Assembly: GCF_036240795.1 (NCBI RefSeq)
Contig: NZ_CP108454.1
Span: 7,934,001 to 7,998,000 of the forward strand
Direction of reading: 5' to 3'
Length of the DNA stretch: 64,000 bases
Source of the DNA: Streptomyces sp. NBC_01268
GTDB lineage: Bacteria; Actinomycetota; Actinomycetes; Streptomycetales; Streptomycetaceae
The notes under the pieces are model-generated. The model was given only the letters and a program-made list of their open reading frames with translations. It was not told the DNA's origin and did no database searches. A program made the position numbers and the translations under genes. Of this stretch, positions 55,106 to 63,405 are shown in pieces (within the stretch, counting starts at the first letter, position 1; each line of letters starts with the position of its first letter).

Positions 55106-55684
55106 TCATCCCGCCGCGCCCTTGCGTGCCCGGAAGGCCGCGGCCTTGGTGCGGTTCTGGCAGGCGGTCGAACAGAACTGACGCGCCGCGTTACGCGAGG
55201 TGTCGACGTAGACGCGGTCGCAGCGGTCGGCCCGGCAGACGCCGAGCCGGCCGGCGAGGCTGCCGCCCACCGCCAGCGCGAGCGCCGTGGCGCAGCCGGC
55301 GGTGCAGCCCGCGGCGAAGGTCTCGTCGGCGCCGTGGAAGTGCAGCTGCCAGGGCTCGCCCTCGCGCCGGTCCAGGTGCGGCCGCGCGCCGCTGAGCCGC
55401 AACAGGTCGTTGACCGTGGCGGCGGCCGCGTCCAGGTCGCCGTCCTGCACGGCCTGGAAGACCGTGCGCATGCGCCCCGACGCCGCGACGAGGTACTCCG
55501 CCTCCGCCCCGTCCGTGGTGCGCGGGAGCGAGGACGAGGCGCGGGGCACCGCCGCTTCGACGGCCGCCGACAGGTCGGCTCCGCGCGGTGCAGGGTAGGC
55601 CCGACCGTGCGCCTCGCCTTCGGTCAACGTGTTCACGAGCGCCACCGCCTGATCCAGCAGCACCGCCACGTGACTGTCGAACAT
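55106..55684 (-). CDS. CGNR zinc-finger transcriptional regulator
   Basis: About 192-aa regulator. The C terminus carries the CGNR zinc finger CRADRCDRVYVDTSRNAARQFCSTACQNR, with the four cysteines and a CQNR variant of the motif name. The N-terminal region FDSHVAVLLDQAVALVNTLTEG is the usual ligand-sensing start. Two ATG starts are possible (55684 and 55729), each embedded in one copy of a repeated element; 55684 matches the family's N terminus. It is divergent from an MFS transporter that it probably regulates. Confidence 0.82.
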   Translation of the reverse strand: MFDSHVAVLLDQAVALVNTLTEGEAHGRAYPAPRGADLSAAVEAAVPRASSSLPRTTDGAEAEYLVAASGRMRTVFQAVQDGDLDAAAATVNDLLRLSGARPHLDRREGEPWQLHFHGADETFAAGCTAGCATALALAVGGSLAGRLGVCRADRCDRVYVDTSRNAARQFCSTACQNRTKAAAFRARKGAAG

Positions 55685-55736
55685 CACTTGACCAGTCACC
55701 CCCTCGATGGTCTGATACGTGACTGACATTACTTGA
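55668..55736. promoter_or_regulatory. two copies of ACGTGACTG...ACATYACTTGA in the CGNR/MFS promoter region
   Basis: ACGTGACTG plus TCGA plus ACATCACTTGA at 55668-55691, and ACGTGACTG plus ACATTACTTGA at 55717-55736: a direct repeat of about 20 bases, 49 bases apart, with a four-base insertion in the first copy. It lies at the CGNR gene start and upstream of the MFS gene, as expected for a shared autoregulatory operator. Confidence 0.55.
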
Positions 55737-55765
55737 TTCGACGGTTACGCGAGGGGGGTCGGCGC

Positions 55766-56992
55766 ATGCCGAGGGTCGTGTGGTTACTGGTGATCGCGCG
55801 GGCGATCAACAAGCTGGGGGCCTTCTCCCTGCCGTTCCTGACGGTGCTGATCAGCAGCGACTTCGACGCGAGCGTGACCACCGCCGGGCTGCTCTCGGCC
55901 GCGTTCGGCCTCGCGACGATCCCCTCACGGCTGGCCGGCGGCCGCCTCGCGGGAATCCTCGGGCGCCGCCGCACCATCGTGCTCGGCCTCACCGGCTGCG
56001 CCGTCGCGCAGGTGGCGATCGCCGCCGCCGGCTCCCTGCTCCAGGTCGCGATCTTCGCGGTCGTCCTCGGACTCGCCTTCGAGCTGTACGAGCCCCCGAG
56101 CCAGGCGATGATCGCCGACGCCGTCGGCCCCGCCGACCGGGTCCGTGCGTTCAGCCTGCTCAACGCCGCGCTGGCCGTCGCCGGCACCGGCGCGGGCCTG
56201 ATCGCGGCGGCCGTCGGCCGCTGGGACCTGCGCTGGCTCTTCGTCGTCGACGCGCTCACGTGCCTGGCCTGCGCCGTCGCCCTGCGCCTCGTCCTGCCCG
56301 CGGACCACCCGGGCCGCCGCCCGGCCGCCGCCGGTGAGGACCTCGGCGTGCCGGTCCACCCCTGGCGGGACCGGGCGCTCTGGGCCATGTTCGGGTGCGG
56401 CACGGTCTTCGCGCTCGTCGCCATGCAGGTCGTGATGGGGCTGCCGCTGACCCTCGCCCGCCGCGACCTCGAACCCGCCGACGCGGGACTGCTGTTCACG
56501 GCCTCGGCCGTCATCGTCGTGGCCGCCCAGCCCGCCCTGCGGCTGCGCAAGATCGCCGCGCTCTCCGACACCGCCGCCCTGGCCCTCGGGTACGCGCTGA
56601 TGACGCTGGGCCTGGCGGGGTACGCCCTCGCGTCCTCCCTGACCGCGTTCCTGATCGGCACCGGGTTGTGGAGTCTGGGAGAAGTGTTCGTCCTGGGCCG
56701 GGTGTTCGGCGTCGTGGCGGCCCTGGCCCCGCCCGGCGGCTCGGACCGCTATCTCGCCGCGTACGGCATCAGCTGGGGCATCGCCACGACCGCGGCCCCG
56801 ATCACCGCCACCCAGCTCCTCGACCGTTTCGGTCCGACGGCCCTGTGGGCCTGCACGGCTGCTCTGTGTCTCGTCCTCGCCGCCGCGCAACCGCTGCTGG
56901 TCGCCCCCTTGATCGGCCGGGAGCGCCCGGCCGGACCGGTCCCGGAGGCCGACCCCGCCGCCGGCCGCCCCAAGCCCGCCCGCGCGGACTGA
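55766..56992 (+). CDS. MFS transporter
   Basis: 408-aa permease with about twelve membrane segments; the loop 2-3 motif is GGRLAGILGRRRTIV. It is likely an efflux pump. ATG 55766 has GAGGGGGG seven bases upstream; a TTG further up lies inside the repeated operator. It is divergent from the CGNR regulator, which suggests ligand-inducible export. Confidence 0.87.
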   Translation: MPRVVWLLVIARAINKLGAFSLPFLTVLISSDFDASVTTAGLLSAAFGLATIPSRLAGGRLAGILGRRRTIVLGLTGCAVAQVAIAAAGSLLQVAIFAVVLGLAFELYEPPSQAMIADAVGPADRVRAFSLLNAALAVAGTGAGLIAAAVGRWDLRWLFVVDALTCLACAVALRLVLPADHPGRRPAAAGEDLGVPVHPWRDRALWAMFGCGTVFALVAMQVVMGLPLTLARRDLEPADAGLLFTASAVIVVAAQPALRLRKIAALSDTAALALGYALMTLGLAGYALASSLTAFLIGTGLWSLGEVFVLGRVFGVVAALAPPGGSDRYLAAYGISWGIATTAAPITATQLLDRFGPTALWACTAALCLVLAAAQPLLVAPLIGRERPAGPVPEADPAAGRPKPARAD

Positions 56993-57078
56993 GAGCGGGG
57001 CGCGGGCCGGGGGGAAGGGGGGAAGGGGCCGGGGTGCGAGGGTCAGGGACAGGGGGCAGGCGGCAGGTGCCGCGGGGT

Positions 57079-57537
57079 TCAGGCGCCGGGCGTCATGTCG
57101 TACGTGACCCACATCGTGCGGGTCGCCACCTGGTCGTACTTCGCGCGGGCGCGGTGGTTGTCGTCGGCGGTGATCCAGCGGACGACGCTCCAGCCGCGCT
57201 CGGCGGCGATCTCGCGCAGCGCTCCGAGGAGCCGGTCGGCGGCGCCGGAACCCCGGCTCTCCGGGGCGACGAACAGGTCGTCCAGGAAGCACCCCGTGGT
57301 CGCCGAGAGCGGGCGCGCGAAGGGCCGGTAGTGCGCGAGGCCGATGAGCCGCCCGTCGAAGTCCTCGGCGACCAGGGCGTTCACCTCGTGTCCGGCGTCG
57401 TGGATCCACGCCCAGACCTGCTCGGCGGCCTCGTCGGTCTGCTCGACCCGGTAGAACTCGGCGTAGCCGCGGTAGAGGGCACGCCATTGCGTGAAGTCCT
57501 CGGTGGTGGCGGCACGGACCTTGATGTCGGTCGACAT
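57079..57537 (-). CDS. GNAT acetyltransferase
   Basis: 152-aa acetyltransferase. The acetyl-CoA loop is DDLFVAPESRGSGAADRLL, and the aromatic N-terminal WRALYRGYAEFYRVEQ resembles polyamine/amino-acid acetyltransferases. The substrate is unknown. It is convergent with the MFS gene across a G-rich 85-base gap. Confidence 0.86.
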   Translation of the reverse strand: MSTDIKVRAATTEDFTQWRALYRGYAEFYRVEQTDEAAEQVWAWIHDAGHEVNALVAEDFDGRLIGLAHYRPFARPLSATTGCFLDDLFVAPESRGSGAADRLLGALREIAAERGWSVVRWITADDNHRARAKYDQVATRTMWVTYDMTPGA

Positions 57538-57741
57538 GGACTCACACTCTCTCGCTCTTGCGGGTGGCACGGTGCCGCGGTGCCGCGGTGCATCGGTGAT
57601 GCGGAATCCGCGGGTTCCGCACGGAGTCGATCATGCGGGTCCGGCGCCGCCGCCACCCCTGACGCGGCGTCCAAAGAGGCGCCCCCCGAGCGCCACGATG
57701 GACAGTTGGCGCCCGGGCGACACCGCGCCCGTGCGGCGGCG

Positions 57742-58158
57742 TCAGGCGGCCTCCAGAAGTGCGGCGTCCAGCCGGTCCAGGACGCCCGGCCAGCCACGGC
57801 CCATGTCTTCCCGTGCCTGTCGGCCCATCGGGGAGTCGAGGTCGAACCCGCTGTGGGTGAGCAAGAGGCGCGTGCCCGTGCCCTCCGGTTCCAGTCGCCA
57901 GGTGATCGTGGTGTCGAGCGTGCCCTCGGCGAACCGGTAGGCGAGCAGCCGCTCGTCCTCGACGGCCGTGACCTCGCACTGCTGGCTGCCGAAGGCGCCC
58001 ATGTCCAGAAGGAAACGATGGCCGACGAGCGGCTTGACATCTCCGGCGGCCCACCAGCGGGCGTGCAGCTCGGGATCGGTCAGCGCACGCCAGACCGCGG
58101 CCGGCGGGTGGGCCAGGAAGCGGGCGCAGTGGATGGTGTCGGGGGCGGTCCCGGTCAT
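57742..58158 (-). CDS. SRPBCC (AHSA1-like) domain protein
   Basis: 138-aa START-like hydrophobic-ligand-binding protein of the AHSA1 group (HPPAAVWRALTDPELHARWW...). Its ATG overlaps the stop of the ArsR gene by four bases (ATGA), the standard ArsR-SRPBCC coupled pair in actinobacteria. The role is unknown, possibly detoxification or lipid sensing. Confidence 0.87.
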   Translation of the reverse strand: MTGTAPDTIHCARFLAHPPAAVWRALTDPELHARWWAAGDVKPLVGHRFLLDMGAFGSQQCEVTAVEDERLLAYRFAEGTLDTTITWRLEPEGTGTRLLLTHSGFDLDSPMGRQAREDMGRGWPGVLDRLDAALLEAA

Positions 58159-58469
58159 CTCGGGTTCTCCTCGTCCAGAAGGTCGGCCAGGGCGTCCATG
58201 CGCTGGTCCCAGTAGTGCTCGAACGGGTGCAGCCACCGGCTCACCTCGGCCAGCGGCGCCGGCTGGAGGTGGTAGAAGCGGTGCCGCCCCCGCGGCTCCT
58301 CACGCACGAGGCCGGCGGTCTTGAGCACCGAGAGGTGCTCGGAGACCGCCGGCCTCCCGAGCTCGAACATCGCGGCCAGCTCACCCGTGGAGCGGGGCCC
58401 CTCGCGCAGGCTTTCGAGCAGTCTGCGGCGTACCGGATTGGCCAGCACGCCGAACACGTCGGTCGGCAT
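58155..58469 (-). CDS. ArsR-family transcriptional repressor
   Basis: 104-aa winged-helix repressor: LANPVRRRLLESLREGPRST, then the HTH LAAMFELGRPAVSEHLSVL and wing RGRHRFYHL. No Cys metal site is present, so it is of the non-metal subgroup. It sits 14 bases from an operator-like repeat and overlaps the SRPBCC gene it probably co-regulates. Confidence 0.9.
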   Translation of the reverse strand: MPTDVFGVLANPVRRRLLESLREGPRSTGELAAMFELGRPAVSEHLSVLKTAGLVREEPRGRHRFYHLQPAPLAEVSRWLHPFEHYWDQRMDALADLLDEENPR

Positions 58470-58482
58470 GCCTCCACCATAG

Positions 58483-58520
58483 GTCGGAAAATTCCGACGC
58501 GTCAAACTTTTCCGACGCGT
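58483..58520. promoter_or_regulatory. ArsR operator candidate: GTCGGAA-AA-TTCCGAC plus repeated TTCCGACGCGT
   Basis: Perfect seven-base arms at 58483-58498, with TTCCGACGCGT at 58492-58502 repeated at 58510-58520. It begins 14 bases upstream of the ArsR start, the position expected for autorepression. Confidence 0.65.
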
Positions 58521-58575
58521 TCTGGTGGCCCACCCGCCGCCGGCCCCTCACCCGAACCAGCGCCCGGACCCGGCC

Positions 58576-58767
58576 CTACTCCTCGACCGTGATCGCCTGT
58601 ACGGGACAGGCGCGGGCGGCCTCGCGGACCAGCGGTCCCTCGGCGTCGTCCGCGCGGTCCGGGACGACGGTGCCGAAGCCGTCGTCGTCCTGGGTGAAGA
58701 AGTCGGGGGAGGTCAGGGCGCACTGTCCGGCGCCGATGCAGATGTCCCCGTCGATCGAGATGCGCAT
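58576..58767 (-). CDS. 3Fe-4S ferredoxin, P450 partner
   Basis: 63-aa single-cluster ferredoxin. Cys10 and Cys16 (CIGAGQC) and Cys54 (ACPV) with no fourth ligand mark a [3Fe-4S] type. It begins 14 bases after the P450 stop and would deliver electrons to that enzyme, as in the classic CYP105-ferredoxin pairs. Confidence 0.92.
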   Translation of the reverse strand: MRISIDGDICIGAGQCALTSPDFFTQDDDGFGTVVPDRADDAEGPLVREAARACPVQAITVEE

Positions 58768-58781
58768 CCGTGCGGGTCCTT

Positions 58782-59972
58782 TCACCATGTGACAGGGAGT
58801 TCGAGCATGCCCTGGATCGTGTCGCCCGGCTTGAACGGGATCTCCTCGGCGGGTACGGCGAGCCGGAGCCCCGGCAGGCGCCGCAGCAGGGTCCCGAGCG
58901 CGATCTCCATCTCCGCGCGGGCCAGGTTCTGTCCCAGGCACTGGTGGATGCCGAAACCGAACGCCAGGTGGTGGCGGGCCGGGCGGGCCCAGTCCAGGGC
59001 GTCGGCGTCGGCGTAGGCGGCGGAGTCCCGGTTGATGACGGAGGTGGAGAACACCACCCCCTCGCCCGCGCGGATCACCGTGCCGTCGATCTCCACGTCC
59101 TCGCGCGCGACCCGCAACAGCCCGTCCGCGATCGACAGGAACCGCAGCAGCTCCTCCACGGCCGCCGGTACGAGCCCGGGGTCGGCCCGCAGCTCGGCCA
59201 GCCGCTCGGGGTGGCGCAGCAGGGTGAACGTACCGAGCGAGATCATGTTCGCGGTCGTCTCGTGTCCGGCGACCAGCAGGATCGTGGCCAGCTGCACCAG
59301 TTCCTGGCGGTCCGGCCCGCCGTCCTGGAGCTGCCGGGCCACCAGGTCGTCGAGCACCCCCTCGCCGGGCTTCTCCCGCTTCCGCTCGATCTGGTCGCCG
59401 AGGTAGCCCTCCAACTGGGCGAGCGCCTCCTCGGCGTCCGCGCCCGTCGGGCCGCGCAGCAGCCGCCGGGACTGCGCCTCGAAGAAGTCGTGGTCCTCGT
59501 AGGGCACGCCCAGCAGGTCGCAGATCACGATCGACGGCACGGGCAGCGCGAACGCGCTCACCAGCTCGGCGGGCGGGCCCGCCGCCTCCATCGCGTCCAG
59601 GAGCCCGTCCACGGTCGACTGGATGCGCGGGCGCAGCCGCTCGGCGCGCTTGAGCGTGAAGCTGGGGATCAGCATCCGGCGCTGGGCGTTGTGCTCGGGG
59701 TCGTCCCAGCCGAGCAGTGCGGCCCGCCGTGACCTGCGCAGGTTCGCTGCCCGCTCGGTCGGCAAGGGGAAATCGGGCCGGGTGGAGTCGGTGGACAGGC
59801 GCGGGTCGGAGAGCAGTGCGCGGGCGGTCGCGTGTCCGGTGACGGCCCATACCGGGCGCCCGTCCCAGAGTGTCACCCGCGACAGCGGGCGCTCCTCGCG
59901 CAGCGGCTCGTAGGCGGTCGGCGGGTGGTAGGGGCAGGTCCGGTCCTGGGGGAACGCAACGGCTTCCGTCAT
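58782..59972 (-). CDS. cytochrome P450 (CYP105-like)
   Basis: 396-aa soluble P450. The I-helix motif is AGHETTANMI, the ExxR helix lies in EELLRF, and the heme loop FGFGIHQCLGQNLAR has Cys345 as iron ligand. Sequence and ferredoxin partner resemble the xenobiotic-oxidising CYP105 group. ATG 59972 is preferred because it gives the normal N terminus (AVAFPQDRTCPYHPP). No reductase is adjacent; the fusion reductase at 30 kb may serve. Confidence 0.92.
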   Translation of the reverse strand: MTEAVAFPQDRTCPYHPPTAYEPLREERPLSRVTLWDGRPVWAVTGHATARALLSDPRLSTDSTRPDFPLPTERAANLRRSRRAALLGWDDPEHNAQRRMLIPSFTLKRAERLRPRIQSTVDGLLDAMEAAGPPAELVSAFALPVPSIVICDLLGVPYEDHDFFEAQSRRLLRGPTGADAEEALAQLEGYLGDQIERKREKPGEGVLDDLVARQLQDGGPDRQELVQLATILLVAGHETTANMISLGTFTLLRHPERLAELRADPGLVPAAVEELLRFLSIADGLLRVAREDVEIDGTVIRAGEGVVFSTSVINRDSAAYADADALDWARPARHHLAFGFGIHQCLGQNLARAEMEIALGTLLRRLPGLRLAVPAEEIPFKPGDTIQGMLELPVTW

Positions 59973-60583
59973 GGGGGGCCTCGCAAGGGCGAATCGGTGG
60001 CTCTGACGTGGGTTGCCGTCTCCACTACATGCCTCAGGCACCTATCTGGTCTACGCACAGTTCGGCCAATCCACCGGAAGGGGGGTCGTCCGTTCGGCTT
60101 CCGGTCGGCTTCCGTCCGTGCCGTTCACCGGCGTGCATCCGACGGCGACCGGGGCGGCGGACGGGGGTGCGGACGGGGGTGCGGACGGGATTGTGGACGG
60201 GACGCCGGGCCGGCGCGGCGGGCCGAAGCGGCGACCGGGGGTGGCGCCGGAGCATGAGAAGAGCCCGGCCTCGTACACGGGGGAGGTACGGGGCCGGGCC
60301 TGAGAACACAGTACCGCCGAAACTCCCTTTCGTGGTGCGATGGCGGCAAATCGCCCCCGGCCTTCCGAAATCCGACGCCAGGAGCGGCTCCCTCCTCGCG
60401 GACCCCCGACGTCAAGACTTCACGCCGGGACAGGCCGAAATCCAAGTGCGAGGCCGGCAAAGGGACTTGTGTGTTCAGGATCTGAACGCACAGGGTCTTG
60501 ACGGCGGCTCGTCGCGGCAGTTCACTCACGCCTCAGTTCCCTCGGACCAACGGCCCCACACGCTCTCCGGGAAAGGCCCCCGC
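59973..60583. other. 611-base intergenic region with repeats and a hairpin
   Basis: No credible gene. It holds the P450 promoter side, four 12-base repeats (GCGGACGGGGGT family, 60157-60204), the 14-base hairpin at 60263-60299, and leader sequence of the downstream secreted protein. The segment TTCAGGATCTGAACG near 60476 is a further small palindrome. Confidence 0.55.
60263..60299 (+). terminator. 14-base hairpin upstream of the secreted CBM13 protein
   Basis: GCCCGGCCTCGTAC pairs with GTACGGGGCCGGGC (one G-U) around a nine-base loop, about 285 bases before the next gene. It may be an attenuator or an upstream terminator. Confidence 0.45.
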
Positions 60584-62788
60584 ATGCCCATGTCCTCCCC
60601 ACCGCTCCGTCGCCCCCGGCTCGGCGTCGTCGTCGCCCTGGGCGCCGTGCTCTGTTCCGGTCTCGTGGCGCTGGCGCCGCGCACCGCCGCCGCCCAGACC
60701 GCCGCGCTGCCCACGGGTTGGGCGACCGTGGTCAACGCCGGCAGCGGAAAGTGCCTGGACGCCCGTGCCGCCGCGACCGTCAACGGGACCGCCGTGCAGC
60801 AGTACGCCTGCAACGGCACCGCCGCCCAGCAGTGGAGTCTGACCGCGACCTCGGACGGCTACGTACGGATCGGCAACCGCAACGACTCCGCCCAGGTCGT
60901 CGACGTCAGCGACGTCTCCACGGCGGACAACGCCGCCGTGCACCTGTGGAGCTACGGAGGCGGCCTCAACCAGCAGTGGCGGGCCGTCGACGACGGCGGA
61001 GGGGCGTACCGGTTCGTGAACCGCAACAGCGGGAAGTGCCTCGACGTCCCCGCCGCGTCCACGGCCGACGGTGTGCAGCTCGTGCAGTACACCTGCAACG
61101 GCACGGCGGCCCAGCGCTTCCAGGTGAACGCGGCGGACCTCCCTCCCGGTGACGTCGACCTCGGCCCCAACGTCGCCGTGTTCGACCCCTCGATGTCCTC
61201 CGCCACCATCCAGAGCCGCCTCGACACGATCTTCCGGGCCCAGGAGACGAACCAGTTCGGGCCCCAGCGGTACGCCGTGATGTTCAAGCCCGGCACCTAT
61301 GCCAACGATGTCAACGTGGGCTTCTACACCCAGGTCCTCGGCCTCGGCCAGTCCCCGGACGCGGTGACGATCAACGGCGCGGTGCACGTGGAGGCGGACT
61401 GGTTCCCGCCGCAGAACGCCACGCAGAACTTCTGGCGCGGCGCCGAGAACCTCTCGGTCACCCCCTCCGGCGGCACCGACCGCTGGGCGGTCTCGCAGGC
61501 TTCGGCCTACCGCCGCATGCACGTCCGCGGCAACCTGGAGCTCAGCGACGGCGGCTGGTCCAGCGGTGGCTTCCTCGCCGACACCAGGATCGACGGCCAG
61601 GTCCGCTCGGGGACCCAGCAGCAGTGGCTCACCCGCAACGCCCAGCTCGGCAGCTGGACCGGCTCCAACTGGAACATGGTCTTCGTCGGCAGCCAGGGCG
61701 TCCCCGGCACCAGCTTCCCCAACCCGCCGTACACCACGGTCGACCGCACCCCCGTCGTCCGAGAGAAGCCCTTCCTGTACGTGGACGGCACCGGCGCCTA
61801 CAAGGTGTTCGTGCCCGCCACGCGGACCGACTCCACCGCGACGAGCTGGGCGGCGGGCGTCCCCGCCGGCACCTCGCTCGGCATGGACGCGTTCTTCGTG
61901 GTGAAGCCGGGCGCGAGCGCGGCACAGATCAACGGCGCCCTCGCCGCGGGCAAGAACCTGCTGGTGACGCCGGGCGTCTACCACCTCGACCAGACCCTGC
62001 GGGTCACCCGCCCCGACACGGTGGTCCTCGGCCTCGGGCTCGCCACCCTCGTCCCTGACAACGGCGTCACCGCCATGACCGTCGCCGACGTCGACGGAGT
62101 GAAGCTCGCGGGCGTCCTCTTCGACGCCGGACCGGTGAACTCGCCGACCCTGCTGGAGCTCGGCCCGGCCGGCTCCGGCGCCTCCCACGCGGTGAACCCC
62201 ACCTCGCTCCACGACGTGTACTTCCGCGTGGGCGGCGCGGCCGTCGGCAAGGCGACCACCAGCCTCGTCGTCAACAGCGACCACGTCATCGGCGACCACA
62301 TGTGGATCTGGCGCGCCGACCACGGCACCGGCGTCGGCTGGAACACCAACACCGCCGACACCGGACTCGTCGTGAACGGCGACGACGTGACCATGTACGG
62401 CCTGTTCGTCGAGCACTACCAGAAGCACCAGACGATCTGGAACGGCAACGGCGGCCGGACGTACTTCTACCAGAACGAGATGCCCTACGACCCGCCGAAC
62501 CAGGCGGCCTGGATGAACGGCTCCACCCAGGGCTACGCCGCCTACAAGGTCGCGGACTCCGTCACCAGCCACCAGGCCTACGGCCTCGGCAGCTACTGCT
62601 ACTTCAACGTCAACCCCGGGGTCGCGGCAGAGCGCGCCTTCGAGGCCCCCGCCAACGCCGGGGTCCGCTTCCGCGACATGGTCACCGTCTCCCTCGGCGG
62701 CACCGGCACCATCCGCCACGTCGTCAACGACCGCGGCGGCCCCTCCAACGCGAGCACGAACGTCGCCAACCTGGTCACCTACCCCTGA
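60584..62788 (+). CDS. secreted ricin-B/CBM13 plus parallel beta-helix protein, activity unknown
   Basis: 734-aa exported protein. A signal peptide (about 1-37) is followed by a ricin-type beta-trefoil (about 45-180; NAGSGKCLDARAA and NRNSGKCLDVPAA repeats with QQWS/QQWR motifs), which binds sugars. The remainder (190-734) is a beta-helix-like domain with GTYANDVNVGFYTQVLGLG, VLGLGLATLVPDNG and regular Gly/Asn-rich turns, reminiscent of polysaccharide lyases or GH-type hydrolases, but no catalytic set is evident. It is probably involved in polysaccharide breakdown. Confidence 0.75.
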   Translation: MPMSSPPLRRPRLGVVVALGAVLCSGLVALAPRTAAAQTAALPTGWATVVNAGSGKCLDARAAATVNGTAVQQYACNGTAAQQWSLTATSDGYVRIGNRNDSAQVVDVSDVSTADNAAVHLWSYGGGLNQQWRAVDDGGGAYRFVNRNSGKCLDVPAASTADGVQLVQYTCNGTAAQRFQVNAADLPPGDVDLGPNVAVFDPSMSSATIQSRLDTIFRAQETNQFGPQRYAVMFKPGTYANDVNVGFYTQVLGLGQSPDAVTINGAVHVEADWFPPQNATQNFWRGAENLSVTPSGGTDRWAVSQASAYRRMHVRGNLELSDGGWSSGGFLADTRIDGQVRSGTQQQWLTRNAQLGSWTGSNWNMVFVGSQGVPGTSFPNPPYTTVDRTPVVREKPFLYVDGTGAYKVFVPATRTDSTATSWAAGVPAGTSLGMDAFFVVKPGASAAQINGALAAGKNLLVTPGVYHLDQTLRVTRPDTVVLGLGLATLVPDNGVTAMTVADVDGVKLAGVLFDAGPVNSPTLLELGPAGSGASHAVNPTSLHDVYFRVGGAAVGKATTSLVVNSDHVIGDHMWIWRADHGTGVGWNTNTADTGLVVNGDDVTMYGLFVEHYQKHQTIWNGNGGRTYFYQNEMPYDPPNQAAWMNGSTQGYAAYKVADSVTSHQAYGLGSYCYFNVNPGVAAERAFEAPANAGVRFRDMVTVSLGGTGTIRHVVNDRGGPSNASTNVANLVTYP

Positions 62789-62851
62789 CGGAAGCGCCTT
62801 CGCCCCGCTTCTAGGGTGGGCGGACGATCACCGACCGTCCAGGAGGAGCCC

Positions 62852-63220
62852 ATGCCCCCGCTCATGAAGCTGAGCGCGATCACCCTCGACTGCCCGGACC
62901 CCGAGGCCCTGGCGGCCTTCTACCGGGCGGTCACCGGGCTCGAACCCCACCCCACGTCGGACGCCGAGTTCGCGAGCCTCCTGCCGCAGGATGGACCGCT
63001 GCTCGGCTTCCAGCGGGTCGACGCCTACCGCGCCCCGACCTGGCCCGACCAGATCGTCCCCCAGCAGCTCCACCTTTGCTTCGACGTCGCCGACCTGGAG
63101 GAGGCCGAGGCGCGCCTGCTGGAGCTGGGCGCGGGCAAGCCGGCCGGGCAGCCGGACGAGGAGAGGTGGCGGGTCCTGACCGACCCGGCTGGACACCCCT
63201 TCTGCATCGTCGCGGTCTGA
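62852..63220 (+). CDS. VOC (glyoxalase/bleomycin-resistance-type) family protein
   Basis: 122-aa vicinal-oxygen-chelate protein with two beta-alpha-beta-beta-beta modules: ITLDCPDPEALAAFYRAVTGLEP and HLCFDVADLEEAEARLLELGA. The C-terminal DPAGHPFCIV is typical. Such proteins may be metal enzymes or drug-binding proteins. AGGAGG precedes the ATG. Confidence 0.9.
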   Translation: MPPLMKLSAITLDCPDPEALAAFYRAVTGLEPHPTSDAEFASLLPQDGPLLGFQRVDAYRAPTWPDQIVPQQLHLCFDVADLEEAEARLLELGAGKPAGQPDEERWRVLTDPAGHPFCIVAV

Positions 63221-63405
63221 TATGCGACAGAGCGCGCTGTTCATGTCCTTGAACGGCGCGCTCTCCGCTGCTCGACGTCGACGGTGTTCCCATCTTCCCC
63301 CTGGGGCGGCGCAGTTCGGCTGGGACGGTTGACCGCACTGGTTCAGACCTTTACTTTCGCAGTGCGAGAACACGACCAGAGTTCACATAGTCGAACTGGA
63401 GTCGC

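Noticed and set aside
60034..60529. Short open frames with Arg-Thr-Pro-Val or Ala-Asp-Gly-Gly repeats upstream of the CBM13 protein
   Set aside because: They derive from the 12-base repeats and GC bias, lack ribosome sites and overlap the hairpin.
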